A stretch of 64,000 nt of DNA from DATCHW01 sp036508135 (GCA_036508135.1 DATCHW010000221.1:1-64000), one strand, 5' to 3'. Positions 27,759 to 36,181 are shown, counted from the first letter of the stretch. The notes: a model not told the origin generated them from the sequence alone. Numbers and translations are program-made.

Positions 27759-28454
27759 ATGGAAGAGCAAAATATTCAATCGCAGATTGATTCAATAAAC
27801 AAAAAGCTCGATATAATACTTGCTGAAATTGAACTTCAGAGCAGGCATCGCCGTGAAATGGAAGATCTTAAAGATGATTTAATGAGAGTAGGGAAGGATG
27901 TTTATGACAGTGCTCTTATTGAATTCGAAGAAGTTCACGACCAGTTAAAGACCGGCGATATTTTTTATCTTTTTAAAAAGCTTCTTAGGAATATAAATAA
28001 TATAACGAAGACCTTTGAACAACTTGAGAATTTTAAAGGGTTCATTCAGGATTTCAGTCCGGTTTCGCGTGAACTCTTTCTTGATTTTATGAATAAGTTA
28101 AACGAGTTTGACAAGAAAGGATATTTCGAATTTTTAAGAGAGATATCGAAGATTTCAGATAATATAGTTACTTCGTTTTCAGCAGAAGATGTAAAGAATC
28201 TCGGTAATAATGTTGTAACTATCCTGAATACCGTAAAAAGTCTTACACAGCCGGATATGCTGCATGCAATCAATAACGCCGTCAGTGTTTATAAAAATCT
28301 TGATATAGATGTTTCGGAAAAAGTATCATTATTTTCATTAATTAAGGAATTGAATAATCCCGAATTTAAAAAAGGGCTTTTATTCGCTGTCAAATTTCTG
28401 AAAAATATTGCAGCAACGCAGGAACAAAAAGATAAATTAATTTCAAATAAATAA
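27759..28454 (+). CDS. DUF1641 protein
   Basis: A 231-aa, strongly helical protein with coiled-coil character at the N terminus (QSQIDSINKKLDIILAEIE) and the DUF1641 pattern in the C-terminal half (DVKNLGNNVVTILNTVKSLT). DUF1641 proteins recur beside SQR-like or formate-dehydrogenase-like genes; their job is unknown. Translationally close to SQR (2-nt gap), so it probably acts with it. Confidence 0.8.
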   Translation: MEEQNIQSQIDSINKKLDIILAEIELQSRHRREMEDLKDDLMRVGKDVYDSALIEFEEVHDQLKTGDIFYLFKKLLRNINNITKTFEQLENFKGFIQDFSPVSRELFLDFMNKLNEFDKKGYFEFLREISKISDNIVTSFSAEDVKNLGNNVVTILNTVKSLTQPDMLHAINNAVSVYKNLDIDVSEKVSLFSLIKELNNPEFKKGLLFAVKFLKNIAATQEQKDKLISNK

Positions 28455-28482
28455 CTTCTAAAATAATAAAGGAGAAACTTTT

Positions 28483-28800
28483 ATGTCTTCATTAGAAATA
28501 GCAGGAAAAACAATTGAACTCGATGCTGACGGTCACATTGCCAATAAAGCTGACTGGGATGAAAATCTGGCAAAAGAATTAGCAAAACTCGAAGGTATCA
28601 ATGAACTGACAGAACGTCACTGGCTCGTGTTGAATTTTATGAGAAAAGAGTTTGCAGCAAAGGGAGATGCGCCCTCGATAAGAAAACTAACGAAAGAAAG
28701 CGGAGTATCTACGAAAGAACTTTATGAATTATTTCCCGGTGGACCTGCAAAAAAAGCAGCAAAAATAGCAGGCTTACCTAAACCAAAGGGTTGTATTTAA
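28483..28800 (+). CDS. DsrC/TusE-family sulfur carrier, single C-terminal cysteine
   Basis: A 105-aa DsrC/TusE/DsvC-family protein: DADGHIANKADWDENLAKELA at the N terminus and LFPGGPAKKAAKIAGLPK at the C terminus. The penultimate cysteine (Cys104, in KPKGCI) is present. The second cysteine of true dissimilatory DsrC, expected at position 93, is alanine. It therefore resembles a TusE-type one-cysteine carrier, moving a persulfide between neighbouring enzymes. Preceded by a strong AAAGGAG site; SQR and DsrE neighbours suggest persulfide relay. Confidence 0.92.
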   Translation: MSSLEIAGKTIELDADGHIANKADWDENLAKELAKLEGINELTERHWLVLNFMRKEFAAKGDAPSIRKLTKESGVSTKELYELFPGGPAKKAAKIAGLPKPKGCI

Positions 28801-28819
28801 AAATTAAAGGAGAATAATT

Positions 28820-29323
28820 ATGTCAGAAATAAAATATGAACCGGTTAAAAAAGTTTCTATAATTGTATCCAGAGGTTCACTGGATGGTATCTATCCCGGA
28901 CTCATTATGGCAAACGGAGCCAGGATGGAAGGAATAGAAGCAACATTATTTTTTACATTCTTCGGCTTGCACGCAATAATTGAAAAAAAGATGGATAAAA
29001 TAAAAATTGCGACCGTAGGTAATCCCGCTATGTGCGTTCCGTCTGCAATGGGACCCGGTTTGCCGACCTGGATGGGTTCAATTCCCGGTATGTCCTGGTT
29101 TGCAACAGGTATGATGAAAAAAGAAATGGAGAAAATAGACATTCCACCGGTGAGGGAATTTATTGAAATGTGCAGTGATGCCGGAGTTGAGTTATATGCA
29201 TGCAAAGCAACAGTGGATATGTTTCATTTGACCAGGAAAGATTTTTGTCCTCAGGTTAAAGATATTATTTCGGTCGGACAGTTTTATGAAAAATCCGCCG
29301 GAGCACAGATAATATTTACATAA
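28820..29323 (+). CDS. DsrE/DsrF/DrsH-like sulfur transfer protein
   Basis: A 167-aa DsrE2-type protein. VSIIVSRGSLDGIYPGLIMA begins the Rossmann-like fold, EATLFFTFFGL follows, and the conserved cysteine lies in VELYACKATVDMF. Hydrophobic residues in the middle (GPGLPTWMGSIPG) suggest membrane or protein contact. It should accept or deliver sulfane sulfur with the DsrC-type protein encoded 19 nt upstream. Good AAAGGAG ribosome site. Convergent with the YeeE-rhodanese gene. Confidence 0.88.
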   Translation: MSEIKYEPVKKVSIIVSRGSLDGIYPGLIMANGARMEGIEATLFFTFFGLHAIIEKKMDKIKIATVGNPAMCVPSAMGPGLPTWMGSIPGMSWFATGMMKKEMEKIDIPPVREFIEMCSDAGVELYACKATVDMFHLTRKDFCPQVKDIISVGQFYEKSAGAQIIFT

Positions 29324-29338
29324 GAAAATAATTTGATT

Positions 29339-30532
29339 CTAACAGCCGCCTAATGTTCGTTTTGTCTCGTTCTTTTTTGGTGCTTGTTTTAGTTTATTTG
29401 TCTCTATTAGTTTCGGAATAACTTTACTTGCTTTTTCTCTAAATGCGTAAGTATCGGCTTCTTGCTTCGTATTTCTTGTTAAGGGATTTTTAAAATCAAG
29501 TATGTTTTCCTTGAAATTATTAAATCCTCCGGGAATAACATATATTTCATCAAATCCAAGTCTGTCTGCAATAAAAGAGGCTTTCTTTTCGGTAACAATA
29601 TCATTAGCAATGAATATTCGTTTTTTATGATTTATGAGGAGCATTTGAGTAACATCTTTTGTAAACATATTTTCAATAGTCAAATTTACCGAATTAGGTA
29701 AATTAATTTCTTTGAATTGCTCGGGAGTGCGGAAATCTATTATCTGGATATTTTGATCATCATCCATTATTCTAAAAGCGAGCTCATCAATAGACATTTC
29801 CTTAGGCTTGTAAGAAGATAATTCTTTATCATCCGAAGATTGTTTAATGATTTGCTCCTGTCTGTTCGGTAAAGCAAAAGCTGATAATCCAATAAAAATT
29901 GCTATTACAGCAAGACTTGCATAAAGTTTAGTATGCTGAAAATCAGGATTCTTCTTTCCGGAAACTTTTTCCTCAATTTTTGTCGTAACTATGAAAGCAA
30001 ATACAGCGACAAAGGTAAGAAGAAATGCGAACAACGCTTGAGACATTCCCATTATTTCAAAAATCTTTGGAGAGCCCCAGTTGCCGGCTTTATACAGACC
30101 TTCAAACAGAGGATAACCTTCTGCAAAAACATATACACCCAGAAAAGACCCGCCAACGAAAATCATTGCATCTATTTTGCCGATGCCTGCCGCGCATACG
30201 CTTGTTCCGGGGCAAAATCCTCCGACAACAAATCCAAGTCCCATTATAAGTCCACCGACAATTGCCGACCATATAAAAGTTGGATTAATATAAATCAAAT
30301 TCAAATCGAGCATTCCAAAATGTCCGAGAGCGATTACCCCTATCATTGCAGTAACTCCTGCTGTAAAAAAAACTCTCAGAACGGTGAAATCGTATCCGTA
30401 AAATAAACCCACAAGTTTTTTGGAAGTTGAAAAACCTGCTTGCTCTAATATAAATCCAAATGCGATTCCAATGAGTATTGCTACTATAAAGTTTAATTCA
30501 TTACCGATTATATCAGGAACTAATGGCGCCAT
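29339..30532 (-). CDS. YeeE/YedE thiosulfate-transporter-like protein with rhodanese-like domain
   Basis: The ATG at 30532 is chosen because AAAGGA precedes it and the upstream extension overlaps the previous gene. The first 220 residues form a multi-helix YeeE/YedE domain with the motif GGFCPGTSVCAAG, whose cysteines line the thiosulfate path in TsuA. A rhodanese-like domain follows (about 240-345; IIDFRTPEQFKEINLP; IPGGFNNF). Its active-site loop reads RIFIANDIV, without cysteine, so it is probably not a sulfurtransferase. The protein ends GGC, a lone terminal cysteine. Likely imports thiosulfate or similar. Confidence 0.85.
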   Translation of the reverse strand: MAPLVPDIIGNELNFIVAILIGIAFGFILEQAGFSTSKKLVGLFYGYDFTVLRVFFTAGVTAMIGVIALGHFGMLDLNLIYINPTFIWSAIVGGLIMGLGFVVGGFCPGTSVCAAGIGKIDAMIFVGGSFLGVYVFAEGYPLFEGLYKAGNWGSPKIFEIMGMSQALFAFLLTFVAVFAFIVTTKIEEKVSGKKNPDFQHTKLYASLAVIAIFIGLSAFALPNRQEQIIKQSSDDKELSSYKPKEMSIDELAFRIMDDDQNIQIIDFRTPEQFKEINLPNSVNLTIENMFTKDVTQMLLINHKKRIFIANDIVTEKKASFIADRLGFDEIYVIPGGFNNFKENILDFKNPLTRNTKQEADTYAFREKASKVIPKLIETNKLKQAPKKNETKRTLGGC

Positions 30533-30548
30533 TTTGTTTTCCTTTCTT

Positions 30549-31064
30549 TTATATCCATAGTTTTCTAAAAAAATAAGCAAAAGCATAAGCACCGCCAAAA
30601 ATTGCAATCATAGTAATTATGCCTCCTGCTGATAGAACACCCATCCCGCTCAAAGCCGCTCCGCTTGTGCAGCCTCTTCCAAGTTGAGCACCGAATCCAA
30701 ACAATGCTCCGCCAAGAAGTGCAGTGATGATTCTGATTCTGTTCGTAACTTTTGGTGAATGTTCTAAAGTAAATTTAAGTCTGTTCGAAATAAGTCCTGA
30801 TAAAAACGCACCAATAACCACACCTATTATTTCAAATACAAGCCAGTTTTTCAAAGGATTTCCGGAATGTTCCTCGAAATATTCCGTATAGAAATGAGTA
30901 TTTCCTGTATGTGTTGGAGCAATAGTATTTACAATTGCTACCACACCGCTTTTTACTGCACCGCTTGCCCCGAGTCCTCTGCCTGTGATAAAAATAGTTA
31001 TAAGCAGTAATAATCCGAGCAAAAATCCTGCAAGGTACGGATTCATATATTTTGTTTCACTCAT
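30549..31064 (-). CDS. YeeE/YedE-family membrane protein
   Basis: A 171-aa integral membrane protein, about half the size of classical YeeE. The conserved GRGCTSGAALSG is the cysteine-bearing YeeE motif. Together with the next gene, which carries the other motif, it could form a complete two-part thiosulfate channel. 18 nt separate it from the cytochrome b gene and 16 nt from the following YeeE-rhodanese gene. Confidence 0.87.
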   Translation of the reverse strand: MSETKYMNPYLAGFLLGLLLLITIFITGRGLGASGAVKSGVVAIVNTIAPTHTGNTHFYTEYFEEHSGNPLKNWLVFEIIGVVIGAFLSGLISNRLKFTLEHSPKVTNRIRIITALLGGALFGFGAQLGRGCTSGAALSGMGVLSAGGIITMIAIFGGAYAFAYFFRKLWI

Positions 31065-31082
31065 ATATATTTAATTATGCTT

Positions 31083-31778
31083 TTATATTTTTGTATTTGA
31101 TTCTAATTCAAATTCAGAAGTTTTATCCTGTGTTTCAGTAATTCCGATATCTTCTTTTTTTTCTGTTTTATGATCTTCAATATCTTCATAACCTGTTATC
31201 ATAGCTTTGAGATTTGATGTAATCGTGCTACCCGTAGTAATTAAATAAAGATGTACAATTATAAAAGCCAATAGCAAAAAAGCACCGGCAGTGTGAATAA
31301 TTGCAATCGGTTCAAGTGAACTTATACGTAAACCTTCTATACCGGATTGCTGTGGATATCTGTAATTCATATATAGTAAACCTGATAATACCATAATAGG
31401 AATTACAAGAATTTTTAATCCAAGATAAACAAGTTTTTGCAAAGGATTAAGTTTACTCAAAACAGTTTTTTTAGTGGGATGAGGGGCATCTCTGAAAATT
31501 CCAAATAGATAATAATTTATTTGAGCTTTAAGATGAGTTACAGTAGGCACATATTGTCTCCATTCTCCGGTAGAAAAATGCCAGAATATTGCAAACACAA
31601 TCAAAATTATGAATGCATAAGCAGCAATTTTATGGTAATTCACCGCGTTTTCATACCCAAAGAATATAAATGAACCATGAATTTCAAAACCGGTTGCTGC
31701 GAGAAAAAATATTAAAAACGCTTGCATCCAATGCCAGAAGCGTTCAAAACTTCTATAAATATATACTTTTGTCAGCAT
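31083..31778 (-). CDS. Cytochrome b (thiosulfate reductase/hydrogenase b-subunit type)
   Basis: A 231-aa membrane protein with four to five helices. Heme-ligand histidine candidates are in YRSFERFWHWMQA, NYHKIAAY, FAIFWHFS, IHTAGAF and FIIVHLYL, the pattern of cytochrome b561-type subunits of Ni-Fe hydrogenase or thiosulfate reductase. Its start overlaps the 3' end of the octaheme cytochrome gene by 26 nt, so the two are translated together and probably form one quinone-linked complex. Confidence 0.87.
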   Translation of the reverse strand: MLTKVYIYRSFERFWHWMQAFLIFFLAATGFEIHGSFIFFGYENAVNYHKIAAYAFIILIVFAIFWHFSTGEWRQYVPTVTHLKAQINYYLFGIFRDAPHPTKKTVLSKLNPLQKLVYLGLKILVIPIMVLSGLLYMNYRYPQQSGIEGLRISSLEPIAIIHTAGAFLLLAFIIVHLYLITTGSTITSNLKAMITGYEDIEDHKTEKKEDIGITETQDKTSEFELESNTKI

Positions 31779-33348
31779 TATTTTTTATTATTTTTTTTCT
31801 TGATGAGTAAACTCTAATTGCTCCATGTAAAACGATACCAATAATTGAAATTAATAGTATTCCTTTACCTGAAAAATCTATGAACGGACTATAGTCTCTA
31901 CCCGGCATGTAGAAATCTTTTAAAGATGCCAGCCTGCTATCGTTTCTCGTATGACATTCGACACACTTCACCGATTTACTTTTTGATGAAACCATATGAT
32001 TTACCGGCCAGTACATTTCTGAATTTATGAAAGAAACATTACCGCTGAATGGCAAATTGACATCTTTCATCCCTACTTCTGAAGCCCGTACCCAGTCAAA
32101 ATCTTGCCATAATGCACCTTCACCTTTTGAATCAGCAAATAATTTGGGTTGAATCAATATTTTGTTAACAGGGTCATATGGTTGTTTTGCTCTATGAATT
32201 TTTACAGGGATAATTTTAGATTCCTTGTCCTTGTAAGAACCGTTTAGAGTATTGAGTTTCAGAGGCGTGGATGTATCTGTTACTATATCTCCGAGAAGAT
32301 AATGCCCTGCAGTACCATTAAACCAGACATAATCAGGCTTTAAATTCCTACCCCATTTAAACGAACCTTTAATTGATAAATAAGTGTGATTACCTAAAGA
32401 ATCATCTTCTTCAAACGGTTCACCATTTTTTAATCTCCCTGCAGTTGACCAATCCCATTCGGTTTTAGTTGAATTGACTTTTGCGTAGACTGGAATGTGG
32501 CAGGTCTGGCAGGCAACTTTAAGTGTGTGTTCATTTAATATTTCTTCTTTATGGGGAGTTTCAGTGTGGCATTGTTCACAAGTTGACCTGTTTCTATTCA
32601 TTGATGATAGGGAATATACTTTTCCGAGCATAACATGTTTTTCGGTCTTATGGCAGGCAGTACAGGCAAGGTTAGGTCCGTCTGTTGCCATATGAACATC
32701 TATATCTTTTGTAGGCTCAAACATAGATTTCTCTAAATCACCGTGCTTAACATTATTTCCGCCGCCGCCGAAAAAGTGACATACACCGCAATTAGTGCGT
32801 TTTGGATTTCCGATTTTTCTCGCAATATTACCAAAATCTATTGTTAAATCCGGAATACCGCCTTTTTCATTTGCTTTAATGTATGTTTCGGTATTATCGT
32901 GGCAGACCATACAATCAATATTTTTCTCATCTGTATAGCCATTTAGTTTATCAGTAATACCGAAGCCAATGTGACATTTAGCACAGCTCTTTTCGTTTCC
33001 CTGAACACCTATACAAAAATTATTTATTGCATTTTTCTTGCCTATTGAAACTATTCCGCGTCCTTCGATATACTCTTGCCGTTCCCAGTTCCAGTGGTTT
33101 GATTGCATCACTTGTTTATCACTTTCGTTATGACAACTGAGACAGGCTTGAGTTACTTCCTGAGGTGTTGTGAAGTTTTTATTTAAAATTTCAAATTTGG
33201 AGTGATCAACGGAAGGTTTCTCTTCCTTTGTGTATTTATATTTCAATTCCACCAATCTATCCGGCTCGACATTTCTGGATTTAAGAAAAGTGATAGTTCC
33301 GATCACAGTGAGTGTCAAAAGAACTAATACTAAAACAATTTTTCTCAT
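31753..33348 (-). CDS. Octaheme c-type cytochrome, tetrathionate reductase family
   Basis: A 531-aa exported cytochrome with an N-terminal anchor. Eight CxxCH motifs are visible in order: CLSCH, CAKCH, CMVCH, CGVCH, CTACH, CEQCH, CQTCH and CVECH. A single C-terminal helix (GKGILLISIIGIVLHGAI) gives a second membrane anchor. This matches the octaheme tetrathionate reductase (OTR) family, which in vitro reduces tetrathionate, nitrite and hydroxylamine. With the cytochrome b gene it could move electrons between quinone and periplasmic sulfur compounds. Confidence 0.9.
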   Translation of the reverse strand: MRKIVLVLVLLTLTVIGTITFLKSRNVEPDRLVELKYKYTKEEKPSVDHSKFEILNKNFTTPQEVTQACLSCHNESDKQVMQSNHWNWERQEYIEGRGIVSIGKKNAINNFCIGVQGNEKSCAKCHIGFGITDKLNGYTDEKNIDCMVCHDNTETYIKANEKGGIPDLTIDFGNIARKIGNPKRTNCGVCHFFGGGGNNVKHGDLEKSMFEPTKDIDVHMATDGPNLACTACHKTEKHVMLGKVYSLSSMNRNRSTCEQCHTETPHKEEILNEHTLKVACQTCHIPVYAKVNSTKTEWDWSTAGRLKNGEPFEEDDSLGNHTYLSIKGSFKWGRNLKPDYVWFNGTAGHYLLGDIVTDTSTPLKLNTLNGSYKDKESKIIPVKIHRAKQPYDPVNKILIQPKLFADSKGEGALWQDFDWVRASEVGMKDVNLPFSGNVSFINSEMYWPVNHMVSSKSKSVKCVECHTRNDSRLASLKDFYMPGRDYSPFIDFSGKGILLISIIGIVLHGAIRVYSSRKKIIKNNADKSIYL

Positions 33349-33369
33349 AAAATATTATTATTAAATACT

Positions 33370-33384
33370 CTTTATAGTATAAAC
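33370..33384. promoter_or_regulatory. Possible MarR operator upstream of the octaheme cytochrome gene
   Basis: CTTTATAGTATAAAC, an imperfect palindrome 22 bp before the cytochrome start. A related sequence, GTTTTATACCCTAAAG, lies at 33855-33870 directly before the MarR gene. Confidence 0.3.
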
Positions 33385-33851
33385 TATTTGTTTTTTATCC
33401 ATTTTTTAAATGACTCAACTATTATAGCAAGCGATTTATTCAATAATTCTTTCTCTTTATCGTCGATATGCTTTAAAATTCCTTTGTGAAAATTAATATG
33501 ACTGGTATAAACGTTCTTAATATATTCTTTGCTTTTTTTTGACATAAAAATCGTGACGTTTCTTTTATCTTCGGAGTTGACTTTTTTTATTATTAAGTTT
33601 TTTTTCTCTAAAGAGCCTACTAAATGGGTTATCCTACCGGGTGTCAGGTTCAACAACTCGCATAATTCTTTTATTGCATAAGGATTCTTGAAAACGAATA
33701 ATTTTAAAAGTCTGAATTCACCGGGTGATAAATTAAAACTCGAAGCAAAATGCTCTTCTTTAATATTGCACATTCTGGTTAAATCACATAATAACTCTGC
33801 CGTGACTTCAACAAAGTTTTTTGAATTTGATTTATTTTTCAATGGAATCAT
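33384..33851 (-). CDS. MarR-family transcriptional regulator
   Basis: A 155-aa winged-helix regulator. ELCELLNLTPGRITHLVGSL is the recognition region and VNSEDKRNVTIFMS the wing with the conserved D-x-R. It is the first gene of the leftward tetrathionate/YeeE operon, 35 nt before the octaheme cytochrome gene, and probably regulates it and itself. The gene at 26074 is the counterpart at the other end of the island. Confidence 0.87.
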   Translation of the reverse strand: MIPLKNKSNSKNFVEVTAELLCDLTRMCNIKEEHFASSFNLSPGEFRLLKLFVFKNPYAIKELCELLNLTPGRITHLVGSLEKKNLIIKKVNSEDKRNVTIFMSKKSKEYIKNVYTSHINFHKGILKHIDDKEKELLNKSLAIIVESFKKWIKNK

Positions 33852-33854
33852 ATT

Positions 33855-33870
33855 GTTTTATACCCTAAAG
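33855..33870. promoter_or_regulatory. Possible MarR operator upstream of its own gene
   Basis: GTTTTATACCCTAAAG, resembling the reverse complement of the motif at 33370-33384, just before the MarR start. Autoregulation would be typical for this family. Confidence 0.28.
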
Positions 33871-34149
33871 TAATAAAATTAAATTTAAAAATAAATTGAA
33901 TAATAGAGTTATCCAAAAAAAATAAAAACAGACGAAAAGGTGCGGTTGATTAATGGCTGATAACCGATAATATTTTTACCAAATATAAAATTTAAGGATT
34001 ATAATATATCTTGAAAGTCAAATTACTAAATCATAGATTTTTTTACGCTATTAAAATTAGAATAATTATCAAATATTTTAAGTATGAATATCTGTGAAGA
34101 TCTGATTATGCAGAAGATAAAAAGCGCTTCTGTGGTTATTTTTTAATTT

Positions 34150-34749
34150 ATGAAAGAATTTTGGGATAAACGTTATTCGGATCCGGAATATGTCTATGGT
34201 AAACAACCGAATGAGTATTTTAGCAAAGTGCTTGATGGACTTAAACCTGGTAAATTACTGCTTCCCGGCGAGGGTGAGGGAAGAAATGCAATTTATGCTG
34301 CAAAAAAAGGCTGGGAAGTTACAGCAATCGACTTTAGTTTACAAGCGAAAGAAAAAGCAATAAAATTTGCTTCAGAAAATAATGTTGAGATAGATTATAT
34401 TGTTACATCTATTGAAAATTATTCTTTTCCGGAAAGGGAATTTGACGCTGCGGCTCTGATATATGCACATTTCCCTCCGGATATACGTGAAAAGATTCAT
34501 ACTTCAATTGCAAAGTCTTTAAGACCCGGAGGAACACTGATAATTGAAGCATTCAGTAAAAAGCAAATCTACAATAATACAGGTGGACCGAAAGAACTTT
34601 TTTTACTTTATGAAATAGAAGAACTTAGGAATGATTTCAGAGATTTAATTATTGAAGAATCACAGGAATTTAAAATAGAACTCACGGAAGGTAAATATCA
34701 CAAAGGTATAGCGGATATTATCCGGCTAAAGGCAAAATCAAGATTTTAA
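34150..34749 (+). CDS. Class I SAM-dependent methyltransferase
   Basis: A 199-aa methyltransferase of the TehB/thiopurine-like type. The SAM-binding glycine motif is LLPGEGEGRNA, followed by the acidic residue in VTAIDFS and LRPGGTLIIEAFS. Such proteins can methylate chalcogen (tellurite, selenium) or sulfur compounds, which would suit the neighbourhood, but the substrate is not shown by sequence. Transcribed away from the sulfur island and convergent with the next methyltransferase. Confidence 0.85.
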   Translation: MKEFWDKRYSDPEYVYGKQPNEYFSKVLDGLKPGKLLLPGEGEGRNAIYAAKKGWEVTAIDFSLQAKEKAIKFASENNVEIDYIVTSIENYSFPEREFDAAALIYAHFPPDIREKIHTSIAKSLRPGGTLIIEAFSKKQIYNNTGGPKELFLLYEIEELRNDFRDLIIEESQEFKIELTEGKYHKGIADIIRLKAKSRF

Positions 34750-34754
34750 TATAA

Positions 34755-35372
34755 TTATTTTTGCAATAATATCAGGTGGCTCGTTTTTGGCGAATTTTTC
34801 AATTCCTGAAGAACTTTAAAATTTGTTTTGTTTATAATTCCATTTATCCCGCCGTTTCGAATATATGTTTTGAAATTTCTGTAATGGTCTTTTCCCGCCA
34901 GGAACTCAACAATGATGTTAATTGTATTGATGAATCCATTTCCCGTGAGTGAAAAATAATCACCGATAATAATTTTATTTGCAACCTGAGCCATCTCTTC
35001 TAATAGATTAACTCTTTCGCTTTCATCGACCTCGTGAATAACGTAAGTCATAACAGCGTAATCGAAATGTTCTTTACCGTCAGAGATTATTTCACTCAAA
35101 CTTTTATGCGTAAACGATATTTTTGAATCCGGGTTTTTTGAAAGTGTTAAATTTGCCCGCTCAATATTTTTTTCAGAAAGGTCGATTCCCAAAATCCGGT
35201 TACATTTATTTAAAAGAGTGAAAGATAACCTCCCCGTTCCACAACCAATATCAATTATTCTTGAGTCCGGATTGATAATGTTGTTTATTTGCCCGAACAG
35301 TTTGTCCTGGTTCGGAGCAATAAATTTATCATAAAACCAGCCGTCGTACCAATGTTCCTTATTCTTTGCCAT
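34755..35372 (-). CDS. Class I SAM-dependent methyltransferase
   Basis: A 205-aa methyltransferase: IIDIGCGTGRLSF is the SAM motif, ILGIDLSEKNIE the second, and FDYAVMTYVIHE the conserved post-II region. Unrelated in detail to the convergent neighbour, five bases away. It lies downstream of the NifX-like/DUF134 operon with a 76-nt gap and could be its last gene. Substrate unknown. Confidence 0.85.
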   Translation of the reverse strand: MAKNKEHWYDGWFYDKFIAPNQDKLFGQINNIINPDSRIIDIGCGTGRLSFTLLNKCNRILGIDLSEKNIERANLTLSKNPDSKISFTHKSLSEIISDGKEHFDYAVMTYVIHEVDESERVNLLEEMAQVANKIIIGDYFSLTGNGFINTINIIVEFLAGKDHYRNFKTYIRNGGINGIINKTNFKVLQELKNSPKTSHLILLQK

Positions 35373-35448
35373 AGATTAAATTTATTATGATGCTTGATTT
35401 TAATTATAAATAGTATCGGTCACATTTTCTATGAGTTAAGTTAGTCAC

Positions 35449-35763
35449 TTAAGCTTTAAAAATTTGCAATATTTCTGATAATTTTTTGTATTTAGATGGA
35501 ATGATTACAGTCTGAATATTATGTTTGTTGAGTATCTTCTTTACGGTAATACCATAATTTCTTGATATCACTATTTCTACTCCTTTTTCAATTAAATATG
35601 ATACAGCTTTTTTTCCGGAACCTTTCAATAAATCATAACCGGGATTTAATACAAACTCAATTATGTCCGGGTTTTCTTCAACAAAGCAAAAGTATTTTGC
35701 CTTGCCAAAACAATCTTCGAGGGGTGAATTTATATTATCTTCTTTTACGGTTATAGCTTTCAT
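35449..35763 (-). CDS. NifX/NafY-like (dinitrogenase FeMo-cofactor biosynthesis) domain protein
   Basis: A 104-aa single-domain protein of the family that binds Fe-S or FeMo cofactors in NifB/NifX/NafY. SPLEDCFGKAKYFCFVEE corresponds to the usual S..DHFGRC region, here with Cys-Phe-Gly in place of His-Phe-Gly, and GSGKKAVSYLIEKGVEIVI matches the central helix. It starts 7 nt after the DUF134 regulator. Such proteins are common in anaerobes without nitrogen fixation; the ligand is unknown. Confidence 0.82.
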   Translation of the reverse strand: MKAITVKEDNINSPLEDCFGKAKYFCFVEENPDIIEFVLNPGYDLLKGSGKKAVSYLIEKGVEIVISRNYGITVKKILNKHNIQTVIIPSKYKKLSEILQIFKA

Positions 35764-35770
35764 TTATGTT

Positions 35771-36181
35771 TTATTCAGGGTTTACTATTTTAATATGATC
35801 ACTGCTTTTACAAAGAGGGCAAAATTCGTTCTTTGCTTTACCAACAATATTATAAATACATTCACAGTTCTGACACTTATACCAATCATCACTAAAATAA
35901 ATATTTACTCCCGAGAGTTTTAAGGTTCTTTTTTCAACAAGAGATGTTGATATTTTTACTCTTGCCCTTTTATATATCCTTGTGAATGTCGGTCTGGATA
36001 TATGCATTAACTTTGCTGCCCGGGATTGATTTAAGCCTTCATAGTCAATTAATTTTATAGCTTCATATTCTTCTGCAAAAAATAAGATATTATTGACATC
36101 GGAACTATCTTTTCCAGCTGGGAAAAAACTTACCTCAGAATACGGAGCTAATATTTTTCTTTGTTTAATCGGTCTTGGCAT
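35771..36181 (-). CDS. DUF134 helix-turn-helix protein with zinc-ribbon tail
   Basis: A 136-aa DNA-binding protein. MPRPIKQRKI is the typical DUF134 N terminus, EEYEAIKLIDYEGLNQSRAA and MHISRPTFTRIYKRAR form a sigma-region-4-like HTH, and the C terminus has CQNC and CPLC, a zinc- or iron-binding ribbon. DUF134 genes are regularly linked to NifX-like genes, as here on both sides. It is a candidate regulator of this operon and may bind the palindrome at 37211-37234. Confidence 0.88.
   Translation of the reverse strand: MPRPIKQRKILAPYSEVSFFPAGKDSSDVNNILFFAEEYEAIKLIDYEGLNQSRAAKLMHISRPTFTRIYKRARVKISTSLVEKRTLKLSGVNIYFSDDWYKCQNCECIYNIVGKAKNEFCPLCKSSDHIKIVNPE

Noticed and set aside
28483..29323. Dissimilatory sulfite reductase (Dsr) pathway
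   Set aside because: DsrC- and DsrE-like proteins occur, but there are no dsrAB or dsrMKJOP genes, and the DsrC protein lacks Cys93.
30532..30607. 25-codon N-terminal extension of the YeeE-rhodanese protein
   Set aside because: It overlaps the preceding YeeE gene in another frame, and a good AAAGGA site precedes the internal ATG at 30532.
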